Of a stretch of DNA of 64,000 nt, positions 1 through 8,450 are shown in pieces (within the stretch, counting starts at the first letter, position 1; each line of letters begins with the position of its first letter). The notes beneath the pieces are model-generated. The model was not told the DNA's origin. It worked only from the letters and a program-made list of their open reading frames with translations, and searched no databases. The translations under genes and the position numbers were made by a program. Source of the stretch: Nitrosomonas sp. (GTDB taxonomy: Bacteria > Pseudomonadota > Gammaproteobacteria > Burkholderiales > Nitrosomonadaceae); contig NZ_JAHBZY010000012.1 in NCBI RefSeq assembly GCF_019635155.1, positions 1-64,000 of the forward strand, given 5' to 3'.

Positions 1-391
1 CCAAGGATTAATAATTGCAATGCCGCAACCGGTAAAATCCTTGACATTTCGTGTGGCAATCGCTGCTCGCCTGCTGCTGGCGATGGCGGCAATCATCAGA
101 TCCACGGCATCGGTATTGATTCCATCGATTTCGCACGCCGCGGCAATTTCGCCGTAACGATAAGCGGCTTCTTCGTCGAAGGGGAAAATTCTGCCGCTGA
201 AAGCTTCGGCGATAAAATCCGAAAAGCTCGCAGTTAATTGGATCCGGCGCTTACCCACGCTGGATCTCTGCGATGGTGATTGCGGTGATAGCAAGATGTA
301 TCGGTTTTTGCGCTTTGATCCATTTTCTAACATTCGCATCGGATTGTTCGCGCATCAGCTCCGAAATAACGTTGGTATCCAGGACGATCAT
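1..391 (-). pseudogene. fitB: FitB/VapC-type PIN-domain toxin, frameshifted, 3' end cut by window edge
   Basis: The reading begins at an ATG overlapping the stop codon of the upstream antitoxin (ATGA) and gives MIVLDTNVISELM, the acidic N-terminus of PIN ribonucleases, then AITIAEIQRG. A TAA follows at once. Homology resumes in another frame (FSDFIAEAFSGRIFPF, then AVDLMIAAIA and TRNVKDFTGCGI, the conserved C-terminal block ending INPW). About ten codons normally found after the AEI-RG motif are missing, so a short out-of-frame deletion near position 250 has inactivated the toxin. In an intact system this would be a Mg-dependent tRNA/RNA-cleaving toxin neutralised by FitA. The gene runs to the window edge, so its stop is not seen. 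Confidence 0.85.
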
Positions 392-544
392 ACGTCAAAA
401 TCAACGACCTGACGTTTCGTGCCGCGCTTCGGCAAGTCAAGCGATACACCATGCTCCGAGCCGAAATACTTTTCCGCGATTTGTGCAATATCGGCGGACG
501 TGAATTCGTTGGCAAGCGATGCTTTCTGCAAAATATGGCGTACA
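337..544. repeat. 208-bp direct repeat, copy 1 (fitA 3' half plus fitB start)
   Basis: This segment matches 9347-9554 without gaps. I count about eight or nine differences, all transitions, concentrated in the toxin side; the last 110 or so bases are identical. Copy 1 lies inside the intact antitoxin and broken toxin genes. The two copies are in the same orientation, 9010 bp apart, and bracket the TIR-MoxR-FGE operon, so homologous recombination between them could delete or amplify that block. Confidence 0.85.
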
Positions 545-636
545 TAAGCTTCCAGTGAAACGCCCGCTTGCGCCGCACGCATGCACAGCAGTTCTTTGGT
601 TTTTTTGGGTAAATCCCGGATCGTGATGCTCGCCAT
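388..636 (-). CDS. fitA: FitA-type ribbon-helix-helix antitoxin
   Basis: The 82-residue protein begins with MASITIRDLPKKTKELL, the ribbon-helix-helix DNA-binding start typical of FitA/Phd-like antitoxins, followed by a helix (AGVSLEAYVRHILQ) and a C-terminal arm that would bind the toxin. Its TGA overlaps the toxin ATG, the usual toxin-antitoxin arrangement. It should bind its own promoter and neutralise the PIN toxin downstream, but that toxin is frameshifted here, so this is an orphan antitoxin in practice. A second, truncated copy of its 3' half lies at 9347-9554. Confidence 0.85.
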   Translation of the reverse strand: MASITIRDLPKKTKELLCMRAAQAGVSLEAYVRHILQKASLANEFTSADIAQIAEKYFGSEHGVSLDLPKRGTKRQVVDFDV

Positions 637-875
637 GCTTTTCTCTTATTGAGTGCCTATAAGTGCAATCAATGATGTCAAACTCAAGCGATAAAATCAA
701 TGGCAGGGCGGAAGTATTACAAGTTTTTGCATTAAACCTGGTTTGCTCGGCTGGAGTCGGCGTATCTGATGTTGGTTGCTGAGAGGGTTTGTTTTTTGTA
801 GAGTGAATCAGAAAGCGTCATCCACCGTGATACAGTTTCATGCGATGCCGCTTGGTGCATTGTGTTGTACTGCGC

Positions 876-953
876 TTAACGGCGCCTACAAGACCGCAGA
901 TGGTGTACCGGATTATTGTTCCAGGAACCGCCGCGCACCACGCGGGCCTCATC
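876..953 (-). pseudogene. Fragment of an FGE-domain C-terminus, possibly a relic DGR template repeat
   Basis: Read on the minus strand, this gives ARVVRGGSWNNNP, the block that precedes the variable end of the three full-length FGE-domain genes in this window. The 27 bases coding for ARVVRGGSW (947 down to 921) match those in the genes at 1100 and 9645 exactly. The next codons are AAC AAT AAT CCG G, after which similarity fades and a TAA follows at 878-876; a TGA lies just upstream in frame. It is either a decayed FGE paralogue or a relic template, because unmutated templates carry such AAC/AAT runs. The rest of 637-1009 shows no gene I can support. Confidence 0.6.
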
Positions 954-1033
954 TCAGAGAATCCTGCAGAACAGCACTCTGCGTTGTCAGTATGCCAATA
1001 GGAACCGCAAAAATAAAGCAAAATTTGCGCGCG

Positions 1034-1050
1034 GCGCCGCTTCGCGGCGC
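1034..1050 (-). terminator. Rho-independent terminator of the TIR-MoxR-FGE operon
   Basis: A perfect 7-bp GC stem (GCGCCGC / GCGGCGC) closes a TTC loop. On the minus strand it is followed by a T-rich stretch (positions 1027 to 1010). It lies 50 bases past the stop of the FGE gene at 1100. The same hairpin with its flank recurs behind the gene at 9645. Confidence 0.7.
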
Positions 1051-1099
1051 ACAGTGGGCAGTACCTCAGCGCATCAGCGTTCAGCGCGCCAGCGAACCG

Positions 1100-3832
1100 T
1101 TATTCGATGGGGGACTCACATAACACCCGGAAGCCGAGACGGAAGTCCGGATGGTAGTCGTAGCGCACCGACGAGCGCACGATGTCCGGATTACTGCCCC
1201 AGGAACCGCCGCGCACCACGCGGGCAAAACTATCGGAAGCACATTGTTGCGGAGCATTATTCTGTGAATCATTGGAATAATCAGAACAAGTCCATTCCCA
1301 GACATTGCCTGACATATCGTGCAGTTTCCAGGGATTGGCTTTGAATTGACCGACCGGCGCAGCCTGCTGATTATCCCAGCGGCTGCCGCAACCATCGCAA
1401 TTGGCGTTATTTTTGCCCACATCACCGCCCCAATAATATTTTGTGGGAGTTCCGGCTCGCGCGGCGTATTCCCATTCAAATTCGGTCGGCAGGCGACAGC
1501 TTAACTTCGTACGTTCACTCAACCACGCGGCATAGTCCACTGCGTCTTTGTAATCCACATAAACGACCGGCTGATTGCCACGGCCGCCGGTTGCCGTATC
1601 GGGACTTTTTACCTGTATCCCTTTTTGTTGCTGCGCTTGGATATAGTCATCGTATTGCGCGTAAGTTACTTCATATTTCCCCAGGTAGAAAGGTTTTGCA
1701 ATTTGCACGGATTTACCGGGAGGGTCGCCGAAGTTGAAGGAGCCGGAGGGAATCAGTACCAGCGTGACCGGTATCGCAGGATCGCCTGGAGGCGCACTGA
1801 CCGGATCAATCAGGATCGATTCGCCTTTCCATCCCAACAACCCGAACAACAGACCCGCAGGCAGTAGCCACAGTAGCCCTTTGGCTATTCCGTAGGCAGG
1901 CATGCCTTGATGAAACAACCGTTTGCGCAAAACTTCCGGCAACCGCTGCGCAAGCCGCACCAACGGGCCACGGTGCAGAAAATCCACCAGTACCACATCG
2001 CGCGCCGGACCGCGGCGGCGGTGTAACCATGCCGCCAGCAATCGCTTGTGGCGGGCTAGTGTCAGCAATGGCGCGCCTTTGCCTTTGTCAATCGCATGTA
2101 TCAATCGTTTTTCGATGATTTGGCGGAAATGCGCTTCGCTGGTGGAATTGAGGCGATGAACCAATTGCAGCCGCAGCCAGGCGGGCATGAATGCATGACG
2201 GAACCAAGGCAAAGCGCCGATCGCGGCCATACCCAGCATTAAATCGCGGGAATCAGCATTTATTTCACGGCCGAGCACCAGCGTCATCGCAGGCGAAATT
2301 GCCGGAAAAATCGAGCAGGCACACAGCCATTGAAAGCGCTGTGCACCGAGATAATCGCGCAATTGAAACAGCAATTCTTCCTGAACCGTGTCAGGCGGTG
2401 CGTTACGTTGAATCACCCAGGCCAGCGCATTGTCGCGCAACAGAGATGGGTAATTCAGCGGCCAATCGGCGCCGACCGCCAAGCCGAGTTGCCCTGCTGA
2501 GAACCAACCCGCTGCGGTAGCGAGCGATTCGGGTTGCATCGGCAGCACCAGAAAACCCTGCTCGTCTGCAGCCTGTTCCGCCCAACTCCAAGCGTTCAAT
2601 GGCATGGGTGTCAGCCAGGCGCGCTGCGGAAAAGCATTCAAGAACGTGACCCAATGACGCGGCAAACCGGTAACTTCATCCACTAACGCCAATGCTTCGG
2701 CAAACATCAGCAAACGGTGCCCGGCGTAACGTGCAGCCAGCTCGGCGAAGGTGGTTTGTCCAAAACGTTCGCGTCCTTGCGCACCTGTGCGCATGCGCCA
2801 GCAACCGGTCTGAGGAGCGCCTTCGAAGTACAGTACGTCCGCGGCAACGCCGTTTTGCATCAAAGCGGCGATCAATGCATCGCTATAAGCGGCATGATGA
2901 TCGGCCGGGTGCCGTTGATCGATCAGCACCAGATATTCGGGTGTCTGTTTCAACAGCCGATAACGGAGCGACAATACGCCGCCAGCCTGCAGGGTAGCCC
3001 GGATGGTGGTTAGCGAATCCAGCGCAGTACGTTGTCCGGCATAAGGCTGACGCATTAACCGCGCAGCACTTCGGATAATAGTTGGTGCTGGTTCTAGCGG
3101 TACGGGATTGGGGTCGGTGAGGAAAAACTGTTCTATTTCCCGATCGGTGCGGGTGTTTTGTAGGTAAAGTTGACGCCGCCAATGCGCCCAGAGCAGCCAT
3201 AGCAGCATCAGCAGCGAAGCACCGCCAACCGTCAACAGAGTGGGTCGGGCTGCGGAAAACCATTCGGGTATTGCAGGTGCAACAGGAATTGAGGGTTGCG
3301 CAAATTCAAAAGTTAGTTCGGGTGGAGGCGGTTCTGGTGTTAATGGCGGCGAAGGCAGGGATTGCGCTGAATCACCGTTTGTTGCACTGAATCCTCCTTT
3401 ACTGGGGTCGATAGGTGGTTGAAAGGGGTTCCAAATCCCCAGTGCGATGATTGTCAGCAATACCAGCGCTCCTATAAGCAAGACTGCATGCCAGCGCTTG
3501 AATTTGCGTGATTCTGGGTCAGTCTGAGGGGAATTCCGATTCGCCGGATTTGGATCACTCGAATGATCATCGGCGCGCTGTTGTGTGGTGAATTGCGCCA
3601 GTAATGACGCATATTGGCGTTGTTGTTCCGGCTTGGTACAAAGTAATGGCCTGATGAATGCCAGAACCTCCGTTGCTGAGCGGTGTTGCACCAGCTCGCC
3701 ACGCACGGAAAGCTGTACCAGAAGTCTTTGCACTTGCAAGCGTTCGCGCACACCTATTTTGAATCCTGCTTGATCCAAATAGCTTAGCCAGGCATCGAGC
3801 ATGGCGCCCAAGCTGGGATCATTAAACGACAT
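1100..3832 (-). CDS. Membrane protein with EAD-like N-terminus, vWA-like middle and C-terminal FGE/C-type-lectin domain
   Basis: The 910-residue protein starts with a small helical domain (about 1-85) like the effector-associated domains of conflict systems, followed by transmembrane segments at about 115-133 and 198-216 with a proline-rich linker between. A region near 285-340 (YLVLIDQRHPADHH, then a helix) resembles a von Willebrand A fold; this is tentative. Residues from about 680 to the end form a formylglycine-generating-enzyme-like domain (IPSGSFNFGD, RLPTEFEWEYAARAG, SGNVWEWTCSD, RVVRGGSW, LGFRVLCES). Such domains often act as C-type-lectin-fold binding modules rather than enzymes. 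The gene starts 8 bases after the MoxR gene stop, so it is the last gene of the TIR-MoxR operon. Its last codons form a variable region. Confidence 0.8.
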   Translation of the reverse strand: MSFNDPSLGAMLDAWLSYLDQAGFKIGVRERLQVQRLLVQLSVRGELVQHRSATEVLAFIRPLLCTKPEQQRQYASLLAQFTTQQRADDHSSDPNPANRNSPQTDPESRKFKRWHAVLLIGALVLLTIIALGIWNPFQPPIDPSKGGFSATNGDSAQSLPSPPLTPEPPPPELTFEFAQPSIPVAPAIPEWFSAARPTLLTVGGASLLMLLWLLWAHWRRQLYLQNTRTDREIEQFFLTDPNPVPLEPAPTIIRSAARLMRQPYAGQRTALDSLTTIRATLQAGGVLSLRYRLLKQTPEYLVLIDQRHPADHHAAYSDALIAALMQNGVAADVLYFEGAPQTGCWRMRTGAQGRERFGQTTFAELAARYAGHRLLMFAEALALVDEVTGLPRHWVTFLNAFPQRAWLTPMPLNAWSWAEQAADEQGFLVLPMQPESLATAAGWFSAGQLGLAVGADWPLNYPSLLRDNALAWVIQRNAPPDTVQEELLFQLRDYLGAQRFQWLCACSIFPAISPAMTLVLGREINADSRDLMLGMAAIGALPWFRHAFMPAWLRLQLVHRLNSTSEAHFRQIIEKRLIHAIDKGKGAPLLTLARHKRLLAAWLHRRRGPARDVVLVDFLHRGPLVRLAQRLPEVLRKRLFHQGMPAYGIAKGLLWLLPAGLLFGLLGWKGESILIDPVSAPPGDPAIPVTLVLIPSGSFNFGDPPGKSVQIAKPFYLGKYEVTYAQYDDYIQAQQQKGIQVKSPDTATGGRGNQPVVYVDYKDAVDYAAWLSERTKLSCRLPTEFEWEYAARAGTPTKYYWGGDVGKNNANCDGCGSRWDNQQAAPVGQFKANPWKLHDMSGNVWEWTCSDYSNDSQNNAPQQCASDSFARVVRGGSWGSNPDIVRSSVRYDYHPDFRLGFRVLCESPIE
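1139..1198 (-). other. DGR-like variable region VR1 of the FGE domain
   Basis: These 20 codons lie between the constant RGGSW block and the constant LGFRVLC block. Against the equivalent segment at 9684-9752 there are 15 substitutions in 20 aligned codons; 14 are at codon positions 1 or 2 and 8 of the 9 changed codons keep their third base. The 27 bases before the region are identical, and the 30-odd after it differ at one base. This fits adenine-directed mutagenesis of AAC/AAT codons and does not fit ordinary divergence. Confidence 0.7.
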
Positions 3833-3840
3833 ATCGCTTG

Positions 3841-4818
3841 TCAGGTAAGCAGTGATTTTGCAATCTTGATGTCATCGCTGGTTTTGACCAGCGCACCCAA
3901 ACACATCGTCAATATTTCCTGTTGCTGCGCTAGCGGCTTATCCCACTCTAGCTTCGCTTTGGACAATGCTAACAACCAGTCGAGCAATTCGGATGTGGAA
4001 GGCTTTTTTGCCAATGCGGCCTGATTCCGCAATGCGAAGAAAAGTGCCAATGCGTCACGGTACGCCAGTTCGTCGAGTTGCAGTTGCTGCAATCGGCTGC
4101 CGAGAATTTCTTCAATTTCTGTTTGACTCTCGGGGAATTCGATATGGTGGTATACGCAGCGACGCAAGAAAGGTTCGGGCAATTGCTTCTCGGAATTACT
4201 GGTGATGATTACAATCGGATTGAATTCTCGATCTGCTTTGAAGCTGACACTCAACTCCGGGATGGAAAATTCCAAATTTTCGATCTGATTGAGTAAATCA
4301 TTAGGGAAATCCCGAGGGGCTTTGTCGATTTCATCAATGACGACGATCGAGGCGGTGGGTTTCTCATGCTGCCATTCAGGACCAAGACGTGCTTCCACAA
4401 CATGCGGATCGAGTGTACGCAAAATCGCCAGCCCCATTGCGGCAATTCGCACGAATTCCTTGTTTTGCGGCAATGGTTTACCGGCGGCTGCATTCAGTTG
4501 CGATTGGCCGAATTGACGGATGTTGTCGAAGTGATAAAAGAGATCGTTTGCCTGACTGGACGACTTGGTATCAAAACGCAATACTTCCGTCTTTTTCAGC
4601 TCTGTCGCCAGCCGGTAAGCGAGTTGCGTTTTGCCGGTCCCAGGCTCGCCGGTTAGCAGTAATGGCATTTTCAGCGCCAGAGCGACATTGACCGCATTGA
4701 CCAGATCAGTACCGGCCCGATACCCGCGTGGGTCATGAAAGGAGTCGACTTCACTTACCAGCGGATTGTTTGATGCGCCTTCGATCGGTCCTTGTCCCCG
4801 GAATTGATGGAATGTCAT
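3841..4818 (-). CDS. MoxR-type AAA+ ATPase
   Basis: This 325-residue protein has Walker A GEPGTGKT at 57-64, Walker B IVVIDEIDK near 158-166, a sensor-1 ITSNSEK stretch and the LPEPFLRRC arginine motif of the MoxR family. MoxR ATPases remodel or load partner proteins, usually together with a von Willebrand A protein. It sits 24 bases downstream of the TIR gene and 8 bases upstream of the FGE membrane protein, so all three are probably made from one transcript. In the TIR/MoxR/vWA conflict systems described by comparative genomics the ATPase is thought to couple sensing to effector release; that role here is inference. Confidence 0.88.
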   Translation of the reverse strand: MTFHQFRGQGPIEGASNNPLVSEVDSFHDPRGYRAGTDLVNAVNVALALKMPLLLTGEPGTGKTQLAYRLATELKKTEVLRFDTKSSSQANDLFYHFDNIRQFGQSQLNAAAGKPLPQNKEFVRIAAMGLAILRTLDPHVVEARLGPEWQHEKPTASIVVIDEIDKAPRDFPNDLLNQIENLEFSIPELSVSFKADREFNPIVIITSNSEKQLPEPFLRRCVYHHIEFPESQTEIEEILGSRLQQLQLDELAYRDALALFFALRNQAALAKKPSTSELLDWLLALSKAKLEWDKPLAQQQEILTMCLGALVKTSDDIKIAKSLLT

Positions 4819-4842
4819 ATGTGCCCTTTTCTTGTTAATCGA

Positions 4843-6213
4843 TTACAAAATTTCGTTAATTTTAGAGGCAAATTTGCGCATGCGTAGCGGCTGGATCAGC
4901 AAATTCGCAAAATTCCGCAGCAAATCTTCTTCACTGATACGTTGTAATTTCTCGACATGAACACGATACCATTGGATGATATCTTCTTTGCCAATGTCTC
5001 TGAGTGGCATGATGTCGACAAGATGCGTCCGTTGATAACCTGATATCTTCAATGTTTTTTGAAGGTCTTTTTCAGTTATCAGTTCGCTGTCTTCCAGCAT
5101 CATTGCAATGACCAACCGGTTTAGCTGTGCTTCCGCCGAGCAATGCTCAAGCAAATCCAGCAATACACGAATACCTGCAGCAGTATTTTTTTTCGGTTCT
5201 TTAGGTAGATCGGTCACCAGCGTAATAACGCCTGACGACGCGGAAAGCCAGCGACTCAGTGTAGCTTCGTCCGTTAGTTGATAGGGATTTCCCGTCAATG
5301 CATCCGACAAAGCGCTCATCATAGTGGCCATCATTTCTTGAGCGTTCGATTTTTCTTCTTTGTTGAATGGCCAAATAAAGCGCTTTGTCTCCAGCAATTG
5401 CGCATTGCGCACGGTTAAATAATCGCTAAGGTTTTTGTGGTGTAAACGCTTCCAGAAATTTGGCAAATCATCATCGTGGATACCCTTTGTCAACACCAGC
5501 AGCGCCGTATTGCTCCAAAGTTTGACTCGTTTGTTGAATTCATTGACCGCAGCGGTTTGATTACAAAAATAGGGTAGTAGTGGAACGAATTTGTGCTGAG
5601 AAGCTGCGGATGTCACCGCTTTTATAGTTTGTGATTGTTCCGGTTGCGTGGGTTGTGCGGATATTGCCGCGGTAATTTCCGCGGTAATTTGTTTGGCGAC
5701 CTCGTTCCATACATGAGCACGATCTTTTCCAATCCAGTCGGAAACCGGTTTGAGTGAAAATTCGATATCCTTGGGCAAAGCTCCCAGTTTGCCAAGATTT
5801 CGCTTTTGGCGATCTCCCGGGATTGGCAATTTTTCCCAAGGGCAAGGATTTAGTATTACTTGGATGATGGGTAACGATCGACTAACTGCAAAGGCGAGCT
5901 CACGTAAATAGCAAAATTCTGAATTAAGTGAATTAACGCTCACCAGAAAAATAAAATATTCCGCTTGATCAAGTGCAGATTGAATTGATTCGTCCCAATC
6001 TTTACCGGCGCGTAGTTTATTGCGGTCAAAAAACACTTGATCCGGTGAGATAAACAATTCTGGCAAACCTTGCAGTTGCAACTTAAAATGATCCATAAAC
6101 TGCCGGGCATCATCAGAATCTTTATGCGAATACGACACAAAAATCCGGCAACTCTTGTTTTCCGGTTTAACTGAATCGGCCGTTTGTTGAGTTGTCAGAA
6201 TCGGTAGTGCCAT
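4843..6213 (-). CDS. TIR-domain protein, first gene of the TIR-MoxR-FGE operon
   Basis: The N-terminal domain, about residues 20-165, is a TIR fold: CRIFVSYSHKDSDDA forms the first strand and loop, FFDRNKLRAGKDWDESI the second, and SEFCYLRELAFAV carries the glutamate (about E105) in the position of the NADase catalytic residue. The C-terminal 250 residues contain helical blocks with strands such as SNTALLVLTKG and SGVITLVTDLP but no P-loop. They could be an inactive STAND-like module, though I do not recognise it firmly. The likely role is an NAD-cleaving effector triggered by the downstream MoxR and FGE proteins. It is read from the 6214-6430 intergenic region. Confidence 0.85.
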   Translation of the reverse strand: MALPILTTQQTADSVKPENKSCRIFVSYSHKDSDDARQFMDHFKLQLQGLPELFISPDQVFFDRNKLRAGKDWDESIQSALDQAEYFIFLVSVNSLNSEFCYLRELAFAVSRSLPIIQVILNPCPWEKLPIPGDRQKRNLGKLGALPKDIEFSLKPVSDWIGKDRAHVWNEVAKQITAEITAAISAQPTQPEQSQTIKAVTSAASQHKFVPLLPYFCNQTAAVNEFNKRVKLWSNTALLVLTKGIHDDDLPNFWKRLHHKNLSDYLTVRNAQLLETKRFIWPFNKEEKSNAQEMMATMMSALSDALTGNPYQLTDEATLSRWLSASSGVITLVTDLPKEPKKNTAAGIRVLLDLLEHCSAEAQLNRLVIAMMLEDSELITEKDLQKTLKISGYQRTHLVDIMPLRDIGKEDIIQWYRVHVEKLQRISEEDLLRNFANLLIQPLRMRKFASKINEIL

Positions 6214-6430
6214 TCAAATTTGAAAATCATAATCAGGGAATATTCTTTTGTTATCAAATACGGCACAAAAAACTGCATGATCGTCGTTAATATCAATGCT
6301 TACAAACGATAGCTATTGCTCGGATTTTAGCGTATTTTCTACAAGAATCTCTACTTCAAAAATTTCTGCAATCATCCTGACTTGCTGTGAATGGGATTGG
6401 GATATACCTATGATTGGGCATCCGCATAGC

Positions 6431-6600
6431 CGCACCGGTGAGCGCTCGGCGGTGCAGGAAGTGCAACAGATGCACGGTTTGACGGTTACGCCGATGATTT
6501 GGTCGCCTATTTGCACCATCACCCGGAACTGTCGCAACATTTGCATGCGGTGCAACAGTACCGGGACCGGTATGGCGTGAATGCATGCGCAAACGATTTG
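6431..6600 (+). pseudogene. pyrE: 3' fragment of orotate phosphoribosyltransferase
   Basis: In one frame the sequence reads TGERSAVQEVQQMHGLTVTPM and in the next DDLVAYLHHHPELSQHLHAV then QQYRDRYGV. Together these match the C-terminal end of PyrE (SAVQEVE, then a DDLIAYL helix and YREEYGV). The two parts are joined by a frameshifting deletion at a GATGAT repeat near 6496. No upstream part of the gene is present. It is a stranded remnant, suggesting a rearrangement breakpoint between the TIR operon and the redox cassette. The rest of 6214-6696 has no supported gene. Confidence 0.75.
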
Positions 6601-6696
6601 CTGCGTCGGGCGGTGCTCAGAAAATCTCTTATCCTATTGATATTCCTGGTTTTCTGTACTCCATCTGAAACGCTGATGAAAATTGATTAACCGTTT

Positions 6697-7668
6697 TTAT
6701 TTCATATGTTTATCAAAAAACGGGATTATTTTTTCAGGGTGTTTTCCGAAATAATTGTATCCATCCTTAAATCGCCGGGTGGTTCCTTCAATCCAGAGCA
6801 GCTCCTTCTTTTTGCTTCCTAAAAGATCGAAGGTTTTTTGCGCGTCCTCAGGATTTTTCGTCCACGCATCGTCTTTGACTTGAACCATCAATACCGGCAT
6901 TTTTACGCCATGAGCCGATAAATGCGGTGTCATTTCATCCATCAGAAAAGCGCCTGCTTTCAGCAATTCGAAATCCAGTAAGTCCAGATACTGGTCAACA
7001 CCTTGCAGTTCGGAAAATGCCTGATAAATGGCTCTCATGGACACCACCATCGGACTGCATAAACACCGTACATTTTCGAATAACTCCGGATGCCTGTTGA
7101 TAGCTTCATACTGTGAATTGCCACCCATGCATTGGCTGTATAAGCCGACCTTCATTTTGCCCAATCTCGGATGGTGATCGACATACCTCTTTACCCCCAC
7201 GCAGTCGCGCCATTCGATCTGTCCGATACCGCTCACGCCATTATTGGAAGCGCCGCTTCGTCCGTGATTCCGGATATCGTACGCAAGCACGTTATACCCA
7301 GCATCGGTCAGGTGTTTCATCTGGATGACGAAATCAATTTCCACGGCATCGTATGTGCTCCAAGGTTCTCCGAAGTGGCCTTGGAAGCCTGCGCGGCACA
7401 TCGGAAGGGCATGGTTAAAAATAACCAATTTATCGCTTTCACCGCCTTTGGCAGGAATATACCAGCCTTCCAATGGTACGCCGTCTTCGGCAGGGAAGAA
7501 AATATCTTCCCATCCCGTCATGCCATAATCGTCCGGCGTTTTATGAAGAACGCTTCTGAAAGGCTTCACTACATTGACCATGCCTTTGATCTTCGCATAA
7601 TCCGCGTCGGAGATTGTCTTTAATTGCGCCAAGGCGTTGGACATTCTTTCTTCTGACATTCTACTCAT
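6697..7668 (-). CDS. Alpha/beta hydrolase with a probable cysteine nucleophile
   Basis: The 323-residue protein has the alpha/beta-hydrolase pattern: a first strand VIFNHALPMCRAG with an oxyanion-hole HxxP-like turn, YDIRNHGRSG, and a nucleophile elbow GLYSQCMGGNS in which cysteine holds the usual serine position. An aspartate candidate lies in MVQVKDDAW. The terminal histidine is less clear; FGKHPEK is a candidate. The start is chosen for the AAGGAG six bases upstream. It lies 20 bases downstream of the flavodoxin gene, so the two form an operon opposite an AraC regulator. The substrate is unknown. Confidence 0.8.
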   Translation of the reverse strand: MSRMSEERMSNALAQLKTISDADYAKIKGMVNVVKPFRSVLHKTPDDYGMTGWEDIFFPAEDGVPLEGWYIPAKGGESDKLVIFNHALPMCRAGFQGHFGEPWSTYDAVEIDFVIQMKHLTDAGYNVLAYDIRNHGRSGASNNGVSGIGQIEWRDCVGVKRYVDHHPRLGKMKVGLYSQCMGGNSQYEAINRHPELFENVRCLCSPMVVSMRAIYQAFSELQGVDQYLDLLDFELLKAGAFLMDEMTPHLSAHGVKMPVLMVQVKDDAWTKNPEDAQKTFDLLGSKKKELLWIEGTTRRFKDGYNYFGKHPEKIIPFFDKHMK

Positions 7669-7688
7669 GGCTTTCTCCTTGTTAGGGG

Positions 7689-8309
7689 TTAGTTTTCTGC
7701 AAACAATGCTGCAACTTCGCTCAAAAATTCTTCGGTCGATAGTTGACTGCCCATACGTCCTCGAATGACTGCTTTATGCTCAAATGATTTGGCGCCATTT
7801 CTCATGACGAGGGATTTGAATTCATCAATGTAGTCCTGCCCGTAATTGCTGTTGTAAGAATTGAAAAACACCACATCCTTGCCATCGAAGCGATTATTTT
7901 CTGCAAATTTCCAGATAGGAGGGGAAGGCCGATAGAACCATATCGGCGAACCCAGATAGATTTTGTTGTATTTGGAAAGATCGATAGTTTGTGGCGTAAT
8001 TTCAACTTCATGATCCTGAAAAGACATGGCGGCGTTTGCTAATCCTGTCAAGCCGATTTCATATTTGGGCGCTTCTATAGCGATGAGCTCCGCATCGAAC
8101 ATTTCAGCGATCTTGTTCGCCATAATCGCGGTATTGCCCGAGCGTGAAAAATAAATGACGGCGACATCCGATTGCTTCGATGATTGTGATTTCGCAAGCA
8201 AATCGCTGTTCTTATCAAACTGGCTTCTTTCTATCGAAGTAATGATTACAGGTGCAATGATTGCAGCCAGAATCAGAATGGAGATCGTATAAAACAGCAC
8301 TTTTTTCAT
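7689..8309 (-). CDS. Membrane-anchored flavodoxin
   Basis: This 206-residue protein has an N-terminal transmembrane anchor (about 5-26) and then a flavodoxin-like domain. The phosphate-binding loop is YFSRSGNTAIMA at about 54-65 and the flavin-stacking loops contain GSPIWFYRPSPP and NSYNSNYGQDY. Similar small flavodoxins bind FMN and act as electron carriers or quinone reductases. The anchor is unusual for a flavodoxin and would tether it to the membrane. It precedes the hydrolase gene and is divergent from an araC-family gene at 8451, which probably controls both. Confidence 0.85.
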   Translation of the reverse strand: MKKVLFYTISILILAAIIAPVIITSIERSQFDKNSDLLAKSQSSKQSDVAVIYFSRSGNTAIMANKIAEMFDAELIAIEAPKYEIGLTGLANAAMSFQDHEVEITPQTIDLSKYNKIYLGSPIWFYRPSPPIWKFAENNRFDGKDVVFFNSYNSNYGQDYIDEFKSLVMRNGAKSFEHKAVIRGRMGSQLSTEEFLSEVAALFAEN

Positions 8310-8450
8310 TTTTCCTTCAGGTTCCTGATTTTGAGTAGCTTATTTCGTTTATCAAAACTCTCCTATCATAAAACTCTGAGATTCTTGCCTAAAAGTCTAT
8401 GAATCAGGAAGAGTGCATTCTTTTGTGCAATATCCGGTTACACTTTATCT

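Noticed and set aside
818-1021. Open frame on the minus strand containing WCAAVPGTIIRYT
   Set aside because: It is an out-of-frame reading of the FGE fragment whose correct frame gives RVVRGGSWNNNP; kept only as a pseudogene.
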